DNA of 64,000 nucleotides from Phytoseiulus persimilis (lineage: Eukaryota > Arthropoda > Arachnida > Mesostigmata > Phytoseiidae), in the NCBI GenBank assembly GCA_037576195.1, contig CM075101.1:32426001-32490000 (forward strand), written 5' to 3'. The notes below the pieces were generated by a model that ran no database searches, had not been told where the DNA came from, and saw only the letters and a program-made list of their open reading frames with translations. Below, in pieces: positions 1 through 9,724 of this stretch (within the stretch, counting starts at the first letter, position 1; each line of letters starts with the position of its first letter). Position numbers and translations under genes: made by a program.

Positions 1-2750
1 GGCTTCAACGACAGAGACGTGTTCGTCTGCGAGTCCAAGTACTTTCCAAAGATGAAGCGATTCCAAAAAATCAAAGTCTGGGCTCAAAACGAAAAAGTCA
101 ACTACATTCCTAGAGAAAAGCCGTTGGAGGCGATCCGAGTACCGTCCATTTTCCGCAAGAAGGATTCTGAAGACGACGGCAAAGCCGACGATAAAGACAA
201 CAGAATCGATGACAAAGAACTTATAATGCCAGCTCTGCCACAACAGGACGAGTATCGTCCCTGCGACAGGGTCATGCCCGTGAGTAGATGTCGGAGCAGG
301 TTTCGTTGTTTCTTTGATGGAGCTCGGAAGATCGTAGCCTTCCCAATGTCATTCGTGAACGAGGGTTGTCAAGTTCTTCTCTTCGACAGGATGTCATGCT
401 GCCGACCCCGTCCGGAGACGACAACGAGAACACGTACTTCGAGCAAATTACTTTCTCGGGTGGGACCTATCGTACCGGTGATTGCGTCTATGTTCGAACA
501 GAAACGACCAACTTGATGGCACGCATTGAAAAAATGTGGACAGATAAACAGGGCAAGGGCTACTTCCACGGACCCTGGTTCGTGACGCCGCAGGAAATCC
601 ACAGTTCTGGTGCTGCACCCGGCCGCCAGTATTTCCGTCAAGAAGTGTTTTTATCGTCCATCGAGGATACGAACCCTCTCTTAGCGATTACTGGTCGATG
701 TCACGTTATGGATCTCCACGAGTACATGAACAGTGAGTATCTAGTACGTCTTACAACTCTAATTTCTTTCTTAAGGGTACGACGATGCCCTGGAGGCTTG
801 CCATCGAGTGCACTCGAAGCCGCGAAAACTACAAGTTCGTTCGAATATTTCAGTCCGTCCCACCGAGCTGAATGAGCAGGACGTTTTTGTTTGCGAGAAC
901 ACGTATAACGAAAGTGAGAAAGTCATCACTAGACACGAACACGGCCTTCGCAAAATCCTCCACTCGGATGCAGTGCAAGTTGATGAAGTTTACATTCTCA
1001 AACAAGCACCCAAGCTGGCCCGAGAGGATTTCCCGTTTGTGTCCACAACAGCGCCTGTCGCTCAAAGTGATAACGATGACAGTAACGATTTTTCTCGCGA
1101 CGAAACCAGCAACCACTCAATAACGCTCACGACTCCACTGTCGACCAAACAGAAGCTGGCAAATAAAGTCAAACCGATGAGAATCAGTGGTTATATCGTC
1201 TACTCTACCGAACGTCGAAAACAGATCCAAATCGAAAATCCAGATTTGTCGTTTGGAGATCTTTCGAGACTCTGCGGTCAAGAATGGAAAGATCTTCCCT
1301 CGGCTTCGAAAGCCGTATATGAAGAGAAGGCATCCAAACAGAATGAGCTCAACAAGATCAAACACGCCGAAATGTTCAACGCAAGCAACAGCATCGCCTA
1401 CACGGAACGGTACGTGTCTTGACTTCTAGGTCTATCGTTCGAACTCAGTTTTCGATCAACATTCTAAATTTCCCCACGGAACCAAGACGCCCACCTGGAC
1501 TTTACGGCCGACGGAACTCGCTAAGCCCGAACTTTGTTCCAGAAGTGCGAACGATTTATTGAAGGTTTATGAATGTCATTGGGACAATTGCGACTATCAG
1601 TTTGAGGAAATTGAAGACCTGACACACCATCTGACCCACGACCCGTCGGGGCATGTTCATCAAACTTTCATCAAACTCAACGAAAGCGTCAACTTCCAAT
1701 GCCGGTGGATGATGTGCAGTCGTGTGAAGAAAGGCCAGCCTCCGTTCAACACGATTCCGAAGCTGATCAAGCACGTCAAAGACGTGCACGTGAAAACCTC
1801 GCAGCGAACCATTCTCCCTGAACAAAAGACGAGGAATTTCTGCACTAGACGACCGCCCGCATCCACAACTCCTCAAACGCACTCCCATCATCCTACAAGT
1901 CCCCATCATCCGCAGATGATTCAGCAGCAGACTCCAGGTGAGCGAGGCGCGAGCTCGGTCCTCCGAACTCCCACCTTTTCAACTCCTTTTTCAATTGACC
2001 TCGATTGATTTGATCATCGCTTGCCTCGTTTGTCGAGTGTGTTCATTCCGAGATTCTAACGTTAGCCGAAATCCTTACCCGCTCACCTCGATCTGGTAGG
2101 TCCCATGACAGCTCCTGCATCGCCTATGCATGGAATGCCCTATTATGCTCAGGGCACCGGGCAACCCCACCCGGCAACGCCCCATCCTCATGGGCATACT
2201 TATCATATCGGACCTGGCCATGCGTACCCTCAGAGTCCCTCCCCGCAATTCACGTCGATGCATAACGGTCAACCGCATGGTGAGTTTCCTCCAAGAATTT
2301 CCGCTTGCTTGAAGGAACCATCTTCGCCTAGGAAAATCCCTTCTTCACGGTTTCAGTCATTCGTCTCTTAGAGAGCTGGATGGAGAGTCTATGTTTCGGG
2401 CGGTATAGTAAACTGATAATGCGTTCCCAGGTCCGTCAATCCAGGTTGGGACAGTCCCTCGACAGGCCGAGCCCCTGTTCGTCGCCCCACCACCGAAACC
2501 ACATAAATTACTTCACACTTATGCCTACATCAAATACATCGAGGGCTTAAACCACGACCAAAAAACCGTTTCGAACTGGGATCAACAACTCAAAGCAACG
2601 CGTGACAACACAGTCATTCAGAATCCTCACCAGCTTCCGATGCATTGGCTCGCAAACGGCGCCGGACGCCACGGAAGCACCGTAAATGCGCTTTGGGCTC
2701 TGCGAGATTTCATGTTGAAGGATGCACTGAACATCAACCAAATCGAATAG
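1..2750 (+). CDS. PBRM1: Polybromo-1 (PBAF chromatin remodelling subunit), 3' part, six exons
   Basis: The gene is cut at its 5' side by the window edge. Exons that join in frame are 1-279, 390-732, 776-1409, 1543-1937, 2100-2279 and 2431-2750, giving 716 residues plus a stop. In order these hold the end of a first BAH domain, a complete second BAH domain (about residues 105-255, ending with DVFVCENTYNESEK), an HMG box (about 340-400, starting KPMRISGYIVYS), a Cys/His-rich segment (YECHWDNCDYQFEE and following His), a His/Pro/Gln-rich linker, and the conserved C-terminal block (LLHTYAYIKYIEGL, ALWALRDFMLKDALNI), which closely matches my memory of animal PBRM1. Bromodomains must lie upstream of the window. 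Polybromo is the DNA- and acetyl-histone-reading subunit of PBAF SWI/SNF complexes in the nucleus. Identification is very secure. Exon boundaries are read from GT-AG consensus and phase agreement, without transcripts. Confidence 0.95.
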
Positions 2751-3287
2751 TCGCTTACTCCTAAAATATGAACGCAGAGGCTCTCAAATGTTATTGGACT
2801 ATTGTGCAAAGTCTTGGGCGTGTTCCCAGGCGCGGTAAAGATCTGCGCTCTGTCTGCTGGAGTCGCATTGTGAGCTCAAACTTGTTTGTATGCCGGTCCC
2901 GCTGAAACGCATGATGCGCCCAACGAAGAGATCTGGAAACGCGAAACCGTGAAATCCAGATCATTCTGTAGGTGCAGTCAATCATGCAGTCTCCGACCTG
3001 AATTCAGATGGATGAACATAGGTAAACATCTATGGTAGGACGCGAATCCCTCTTCAGGGACAGAGCTTGCGTGTTTATAAATTTGGTTATTGCTTTACTT
3101 GTTCACTGAGGCGATACGAATATCTAGTGATAAATTAGTATCTATTGATCATGTACACTCAGCCGTATCCGTCACCTCAGAGTCAAGGGGCTGGATTCGG
3201 TTTCACGTTGTGTGAATGTGCGAATAGGCGAAAGCACATGTGAATTGGAAGGGTGTGAAACACAGCATGTATATTTCGTCGCAAGTC

Positions 3288-3293
3288 AATAAA
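3288..3293 (+). promoter_or_regulatory. Poly(A) signal of polybromo-1
   Basis: AATAAA about 540 bp after the polybromo stop codon. The 2751-3287 stretch before it has no coding signature and is best read as 3' untranslated sequence. Confidence 0.6.
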
Positions 3294-3452
3294 GCGTAAT
3301 TGAGAATTCCACCAGGAAAAAATCGTAGCCCTTTTCGTTTGCCTCGTTATGTTCGGAGGAGGAATTCATTACGTGGTTCCCTTTCGAAGTTACATTGCGT
3401 TCACTCTGGCAAACCCATGTACGAGTCAGGTCCGCATAAGTCCATATTCCTT

Positions 3453-3767
3453 TCACGATTTCTCCCTGTCCGCTTCCTCGAGCTGTTGGAGGTGTTTCGT
3501 CAGCTCGATTTGTCTCTGTAACGTGGTCACATTCTGAATTTGGCGTCGATGCTGGCGTTCAACATCTTGGATTATGCCTTGTTTCAGCTGACCTCTGGAA
3601 TATTATGAAATGGTGTGACTTCGTTCCCTCGATCCCGATGGGAGCTCAGTGAATGACTTGAGCGGGTGGACCAACCTTTCTTTTTCCTGTTGCCGGTGGA
3701 CGTAGGCAACGATCCCTAAGGCAAAGGCGGTCGACGTAGCGAGAACTATTTTCGACGAGGTTGACAT
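3453..3767 (-). CDS. PET117: PET117 cytochrome c oxidase assembly factor
   Basis: Two exons, 3676-3767 and 3453-3594, give 77 residues, close to the roughly 80 aa of the family. The start is the Met of MSTSSKIVLATSTAF. An upstream in-frame reading is ignored because the family begins at this MSxxSK motif. An N-terminal hydrophobic segment (about residues 6-23, anchor or targeting) is followed by YVHRQQEKER and then a charged helix with DVERQHRRQIQNV and RQIELTKHLQQLEE, the signature of PET117. PET117 acts in mitochondria in heme A and complex IV assembly. The exact splice is chosen on phase: an acceptor at 3595-3596 gives KERRGQLKQG, and an alternative a few bases downstream would also stay open. 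The gene ends 160 bp beyond the polybromo poly(A) signal, tail to tail. It is too small and too split to be obvious from long ORFs. Confidence 0.85.
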
Positions 3768-3857
3768 TTGAGGCACTGAAAATACAATCGGATCGACATA
3801 CGTCAATCTCTGTATTTACGGCAAGAGGTTCCGAGAATCCACTCCAAATCAGTCGGC

Positions 3858-3863
3858 TTTTAT
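3858..3863 (-). promoter_or_regulatory. Poly(A) signal of the Arp10 gene
   Basis: TTTATT on the plus strand (AATAAA on minus), 66 bp after the Arp10 stop and about 90 bp before the PET117 start codon. Confidence 0.6.
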
Positions 3864-3928
3864 TTTGAAAAAAAAACTCTCCGATGATAGCGATAAGTAC
3901 AACGACGCGTCTTCGGAGAGCGCTCGGA

Positions 3929-5149
3929 TCACAGTCCCGGTACGATGTCCTTCCTCCACTTTTGGTCCATCCAGTCGGGTATGTGCTTCTTATTCTCCAA
4001 GAACTGCTCTTTTGTGAATGCTTGCGAACCGACGTAATCGGTAGAGCCATACAGTGAACCGCCTAACCAAGCAGCGACGTTGGAACAGCAGGGAGTCGAG
4101 TGGAACTTGAATTTTTCCATGTGCAAGCTAGCCTTATATTGGGGCAATTCGAGCAGGGCTAGAAGCTCTTCTTTGAAGCGTCGTCTGAAGCCGGGAATCA
4201 TCGAAGTTCCTCCCACGATGACGACATTCTGTGCAAGTACCTTCCGCGAGTCGCGATTGCACAACAGTAACGAATCGATGACTTGCGTAGCCACTGATTC
4301 CATTTCATTGTCTAGCTCGAACAGGCATTCAGGAGCATACTCCCGCAGGGTGCCAGGGATCTCTAACACCTTGTCGCCTTCGAGTGGGTACTGAATATCG
4401 GACGGCGTAGGGAGTTCAAGCTCACGACCCTCACAGAAGGCTTCCTCGAACCCTTGAGCTTGGAGGTGACGATCACGTGGAGTGACGAAACACGTTCGAA
4501 CTTTGATGTCTTCCACAATATCTTCATTGCAAAGAATCTCCGGATTGACTTCGCCGAGAAATCGACTCTCCCCGTCGGGACACCTCACCCTTCCAAATTT
4601 TAGGAGGAATTTCTCCAGTCGTTTATGGATTTCGTTAGAGCCGAGAGGTATATCTTTGTAAGCTGCTAAATTGCAGACTCCGTCGATCACAGGCAGAACA
4701 GAGGTCCACTTGAAGCCAACATCGACAACCAGCGCCGTGTTCAACCGTAGGGTGTATAAGGTGCACAGGTGGGAGGGAACGAACACGATGGCAGGAACTT
4801 CGAAATGTTCGTAGAGAACAGTTGCGAGGGTGTCCTTGAACTCGAGGGGAACCATGAGAGACTCGACGACCACCAAACGACGATCCTTGGGATTGGTGCA
4901 CAGATGCTTGTAATAAATAGCATAAAGAAAATCTTGGAGCAAATGGGGCAATTCGCTTGAGTGGCTGTACGAGTAGATCTCATGATTGTCTACTTTCGAC
5001 GGAATGATCGCTCTCGGACTCGGTTCTCTCGCAAACCCGCATTTCGTGTACGCTCGGCCAAGTTCCAAAACGACCGGACACTTATCCGAAGTCAAGCTGT
5101 ACTCTGCGCCGGTGGTGTATTTTGATGTCAACGGGCTTTGGGACGCCAT
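3929..5149 (-). CDS. ACTR10: Actin-related protein 10 (dynactin pointed-end subunit)
   Basis: A single uninterrupted 406-residue frame from ATG at 5149, near the usual length of about 417. The actin fold is visible: a phosphate-1-like loop (VLELGRAYTKCGFAREPSPRAIIPS, about residues 28-51), a degenerate phosphate-2 loop (VVDVGFKWTSVLP) and the C-terminal nucleotide-fold motif NVVIVGGTSMIPGFRRRF, then a C-terminal AAWLGGSLYGS (actin WIGGS). The degenerate loops and the insertion-poor sequence fit Arp10 better than actin or Arp1. Arp10 (Arp11) caps the pointed end of the dynactin filament in the cytoplasm and supports dynein-driven transport. PET117 follows 161 bp downstream on the same strand. 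No coding intron is seen, unlike most neighbours. Confidence 0.9.
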   Translation of the reverse strand: MASQSPLTSKYTTGAEYSLTSDKCPVVLELGRAYTKCGFAREPSPRAIIPSKVDNHEIYSYSHSSELPHLLQDFLYAIYYKHLCTNPKDRRLVVVESLMVPLEFKDTLATVLYEHFEVPAIVFVPSHLCTLYTLRLNTALVVDVGFKWTSVLPVIDGVCNLAAYKDIPLGSNEIHKRLEKFLLKFGRVRCPDGESRFLGEVNPEILCNEDIVEDIKVRTCFVTPRDRHLQAQGFEEAFCEGRELELPTPSDIQYPLEGDKVLEIPGTLREYAPECLFELDNEMESVATQVIDSLLLCNRDSRKVLAQNVVIVGGTSMIPGFRRRFKEELLALLELPQYKASLHMEKFKFHSTPCCSNVAAWLGGSLYGSTDYVGSQAFTKEQFLENKKHIPDWMDQKWRKDIVPGL

Positions 5150-5477
5150 TTCGAGTGTTCTCGGAGCCTCGTCTCAGCAACTCGTCAAGACTCGAGAAAT
5201 ATCTCCAGCCAGGAACATTGGGATCACGTCATTCGGCGAGAAGCGGGGAAACTCACCTCTCTATATTGTCCAAACGCAGAACCAGCCGCCATGTTTATTC
5301 CCTCGAGCTCGGCGCGAAATTCGAATCCAGTGTCAAGAAACGACCGCGAAGAATAAGATCTTGGCTATGCTCACCTCATCACACAGAAAGTTCTCCCGCA
5401 GGAATCACGCTGCGATGTATGGCAAAAGCCGGGGAACTCTGAAAACATAGATAACGGTCCCCCAGATAACGGACTTT
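5150..5477. other. Arp10 upstream region, no recognised gene
   Basis: Short overlapping ORFs only. On the minus strand a GTGAGT at 5251-5256 is a possible donor of a non-coding 5' exon of the Arp10 gene, but no transcript evidence exists here. Confidence 0.4.
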
Positions 5478-5722
5478 TGCTCCATGGCCGATTTGACCAT
5501 GATCCTGGGGGCCCGTGAGGGTAATTTCAGAGTTGATCTGACTCTACTTTTCGAGGTCCGTGAGGGTGACACCGAAGTCGATCGAACCATATCGCTTGGG
5601 CACCGTGAAGGTGATTTCGGGGTGAATTTGACCATAGCTTTTGAGTCCATGGAAGTGATTACGGGTCGATCTGACCATACTCTCCGAGGTCCATGTAGGT
5701 GATTGCGGGGTCGATTCCGGAA
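5478..5722 (-). repeat. 45-bp minisatellite, block in reverse orientation
   Basis: About five degraded copies of a 45-bp unit read with the core ..GATCTGACCATACTTTT.. near 5487, 5534, 5579, 5624 and 5669, spaced 45 bp. The core is the reverse complement of the repeat at 5780-6740. The unit is a multiple of three, so ORFs with 15-residue periodicity arise by chance on both strands; I do not call them genes. Confidence 0.8.
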
Positions 5723-5778
5723 TCGCCGAGATACACGGTTAGACCGATAACGGAATCAACTCAATAGACCCGCAATAG

Positions 5779-6738
5779 TGTGGTCAGATCGATCTTGGAC
5801 TCACCTAGATAACCCCGAAACATACGGTCAGGTCGATCTCGTAATGAACTCCATGAACCCCCCAAATCACATTCAGTTCGACTCCGGCATCGCCTTCACA
5901 AATCGGTGGTCGGTGGTGAGGGATCTCTTATGTGAAGCCTGTGTTGCCAGAGAGGTCCGTTATCTGAAGTACGATTTGCCGAAACTAATTGTCTCCCATC
6001 TGAGGGATTCGACTGCGTTGTTTGACAATTGAAAACAAGATCTTGTTCAATACCAGCCGGCCTTGGACCGACTGGAGTCGGCCGCGCCGTGCGCGGTCGG
6101 ACGGCGTTCCCTGGCATCGAAGCACTTCTCTCCCCCTTCATTGGGTCAGCATCATGGTTTTGAAGAGTATGGTCAGACTGGTCTCGCAATCACCCCTCCG
6201 GACTTGAAAAACCATGGTCGGATCGGTTCCTGAATCACCCCTCCGGACTTGAAAAAGTATGGTCAGATCGGTTCCGAGATCACCTCTCCAGATTCGGGAG
6301 AGTATCTTCAGATCGGTCCCGGAATCACCTCTCCAGACTCGGAAGATTATATTCAGATCGGTCCCGGAATCACCCCATCCACGTTTTCAAAAGTATGGTC
6401 AGATCGGTCCCGGAATCACCCCTCCACGTTTTCAAAAGTATGATCAGATCGGTCCCGGAATCACCCCTCCAGGTTTTGAAAAGTATGGTCAGATCGGTCC
6501 CGGATTCATCCCTCCAGGTTTTGAAAAGTATGGTCAGATCGGTCCCGGGATAACCCCTCCACGTTTTGAAAAGTATGGTCGGATCGGTTCCGAAATCACC
6601 CCTCCAGATTTTGAAAAGTTTGGTCAGATCGGTCCCGGATTCATCCCTCCAGGTTTTGAAAAGTATGGTCAGATCGGTCCCGGACTCACCCCTCCAAGTT
6701 TTGAGAAGTATGGTCAGATCGGTTCCGGAATCACCGGA
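5779..6738 (+). repeat. 45-bp minisatellite, block in forward orientation
   Basis: Core GGTCAGATCGGTCCCGGAAT recurs near 6173, 6214, 6261, 6308, 6353, 6398, 6443, 6488, 6533, 6578, 6623, 6668 and 6713, giving 13 copies mostly 45 bp apart. Three degraded copies lie at about 5782, 5826 and 5871, separated from the main block by a non-repeat 5900-6160 stretch. The middle copies are nearly identical and the edge copies diverged, typical of recent array turnover. The long open frames across the array (15-residue periods on both strands) follow from the repeat length. Confidence 0.9.
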
Positions 6739-6941
6739 AATAATGGTAATATGTTCCAATCATTTGACAGAGCTGAAGTGTGCGTCAAATGCAAAATGCG
6801 AGTATCGAATATCAGATATCGCCCGTTGTTCTACTGTTCGGTGATTCGAACCAGAACGCCCGTTCATAGGGGACTGTTGTCACACTGGAAAGCCTCCGCT
6901 GAGTGTTGATGATTCAGGTGAGTGATCTCGTACTGACTGTT

Positions 6942-7031
6942 GGCCCTCAGAAGGGCCATCTTTGGCCCTGGAAAGGACCGTTCCTCTGGCCCTAAGGTGG
7001 GCCTTGTTTGGCCCTGAAGAGAGCCTTCATC
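6942..7031 (+). repeat. Short 22-24 bp tandem repeat
   Basis: Four units each starting TGGCCCT (GGCCCT at 6942, 6964, 6988 and 7010) followed by a purine-rich stretch. Neighbour of the 45-bp minisatellite but unrelated in sequence. Confidence 0.65.
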
Positions 7032-9724
7032 TGACCTCCATGGCGGAGGCGGCGCACCGGTTAGGCACTGCACGTGAGGCAGTCCCTTGTGGATCCTCAT
7101 CATCAGTGACTTCGTCGATGACAAGAACAATCGCCCGATCTTTGAAGAGTGAAGTCAGATGGTCGACTGGTCGGAGGACTCTCGACAGATATCGCGCGTG
7201 CGAAAGATGTGATGACGGACTGCATGATTTCGCTGACATTCTAAGGGTCTAAAAGTCCGAAAAAGGCACAGATCGATCGATCGATCCGACGTGCCCGTGC
7301 GTATCTTGAAGAGGAATATGGTTAGAGAGCATCCACATGTACCACTCCAGCTCAGCTACATCAAGGATCGGAGTCGTCTCGTGAACCCGCAATCGCATCG
7401 AATAATCCTCGTAGAGCGTTCTTCTAATCAGATGCTCCAACTATTCTTCAGCTGGGGTGATCGGGAGTGACACTTTCCCAACAATGCGTTCAAGGACTCC
7501 TTGAGACACACGGATGCCGAGTTCGAGACGCCTGCCGAAGAAATTGTTGTCGTCCACTCGATGATTCGGAACACAATACTTCTGACCGATGAATCCGTGA
7601 TCTCTTTCACCCGCCCTTGGGCTGGTTACACCGTCTCTTCAACGCAGACATGGAACCAGTCGAGTCGCGATCTCTAATCAGAGTAACAGCATCTGACGTT
7701 TGTCATAACAGGCGGCTCCTGTTTCAACCCATCCAACGTGGTATATGTATAGATAAAACTCCACATCTCGTCGTTCATCTCTGCTGACCTCTGTTTTTGA
7801 GGTTTCCAGGTTGTTGTCAGAAACGTTACTTTTTCGGGGAGTGTAATCGAGGAATCTTCCTTGTTTGTCGTCCGCCGAAGCCAGCACGTCCTGTTAACGA
7901 AAATATCCCGAAGTCCCACGTAGAAGCGGGAACTTTCGATCTCTCTTGTCCCGGGTGGACAATCCATGAGCATCGAGGGTGAGATCCTTATTATCGTTGT
8001 AAGAATCGAAATTGAAGGCCCTCGTTGGAGGAAACTGGTGGTACAAACCGATTCCGGTATTAAAAAATTAAGCTTGACCGCTTAAGCTAAGGCGCATCCT
8101 GTTGGCCCGGCTGGCGCCAAAGCCCAGTTGACGGCGTTGCCCGGTATAGGACCGGTATCTCGCTGGTGGCAGTACGGCCCGGGTTGCTGAAGTGAGCCAT
8201 CGGAGGGAGAGAAGGGACACAGAGGGTGCCGTTCTGTCGCCCCTAGCCGGAGCTGTTCCGTGCACTTCGGGAATCGCTGCTCGCGCTGTCTTGACATGCC
8301 ACGTCCCCAGGGTCCCATAACTTGTTCATGACGCTGGTATCGACGAGAGTGAGCCTCATTTGTACGTGAAGCCTTTCGGTGCAGAAGGTTATTTCCTTCT
8401 CGGGGGTCTGGGAGCGTTGACGGGGCCCTCAAGATGACGTTTGCCCGCCGTGTAATGGAGTTGTTCCAACGCTCCCTCTTTGAGAGAGCCCCCTATCCGT
8501 CCCTTATCCGTCCGGATACATATCAGGATTCTGCACTCCCGTCACCATCGGCTTCTTTTCTTCCTAGTTCCAAACCGCGGACCCTTGCGAAAGGCTGACT
8601 GATCCGACGTGAGAGACACGTGCTGGGCCGGTACGATACAGCTCGTTGCGCACAACTCGACATTTCTTCGTTTCCAGAAGGTCCGAGTAAGAATTCAACC
8701 AAGTCGCCAGACCGACGTTCCGGGTGACGACCATTGAGGCGACTTGAGACGATACAAAAGCTTGAAGGTGACGAGAGTATCCAAGGGAGCCCAGAATAGC
8801 TGTAAAAACGAAATACGACCAACCTCTACAGTGCACGCCTGAACTGTTACGATCGAACATGTCGTACACGATTCGACTTTGCTGTGGCACCGTCGTGAAT
8901 CACTCAAGTGAATCGATTTTTCCCCAATCCGAGCGATCCGGGGAAATGTGCGGAGGATATTGTGACGGAAGGGAGGCTATCATACTTGGAAAATCTGTAG
9001 GCATAGGCCTGGAGAGCAAAGCAACCATGAGGACATTCTCGCGAGCTCGTTCGGCTGGCCACTGCGCCACCTCGACGTGGGTTGATGACTCATCTCCTGA
9101 GGATCAGTACGCGAAAAAGTTGAGGCTGCAATCCTCAGTTGCAGTTGACTGCCTTCCATGGGGCCGACAGGGAGCGGTGCTTCGACCGTTGAGAAACCCT
9201 TGACACCGCTCCGGATCGGCGGGACAACGGTAATCGGCGAATTCGGGAATCGTAGCTCGGTTCGGTATGCATAGCTCACTTATTGCACGCTTATCCTCCT
9301 GAGGTTCACGGGTGATCGAGATAAAGCCGGTGCTGATTGCTCGGAGGAGTCCGAGTGGTAGCGCTTTGAAACATAACGAGTCTCCCTTTATTATTCTCAT
9401 CTTTCTCGTATAACAATCGTGGTCTCCGGGAACAGCTTGATTTCGCTCACCCATCCCGGGCATTTTCGTCGATCATCTGGTTTTCATGCGTTTCGTGAAA
9501 ACGTGACGCGCTTCCCACAATCACAGCGTCCTATGGTAGGCAACAAAGTAGCCAACACTCCATGACACTGTGACATCAAGCTACCAACTGTCAATATCAC
9601 ATCAACGTGCGACAAAATCCAAACGTTGTTCGACTTTTGTATCCTCAATACACTAATTTACAGCTAGGATATCTCTTTTTACATCGGACTCGAGTTTCAC
9701 TCTCAGAATTTGTTCAGCTAGTTC
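7032..9724. other. Intergenic region without recognised genes
   Basis: Only short overlapping ORFs on all frames, none with a domain, signal peptide or splice-consistent continuation that I recognise. A short GATC run occurs near 7271-7285. The right end should include the 3' untranslated sequence of the NRF-6-like gene. Confidence 0.5.

Noticed and set aside
1410-1429. A 20-nt GT...AG stretch that looks like a minimal intron in polybromo
   Set aside because: Removing it shifts the frame. Using the same donor with the acceptor TTGTTCCAG at 1541-1542 restores the frame (YTER-SANDLLKVYECHW) with a normal 133-nt intron.
6259-6909. 216-codon ORF with 15-residue repeats, and a 129-codon one on the other strand
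   Set aside because: The 45-bp repeat length keeps several frames open; no start context, splice link or known repeat protein supports translation.
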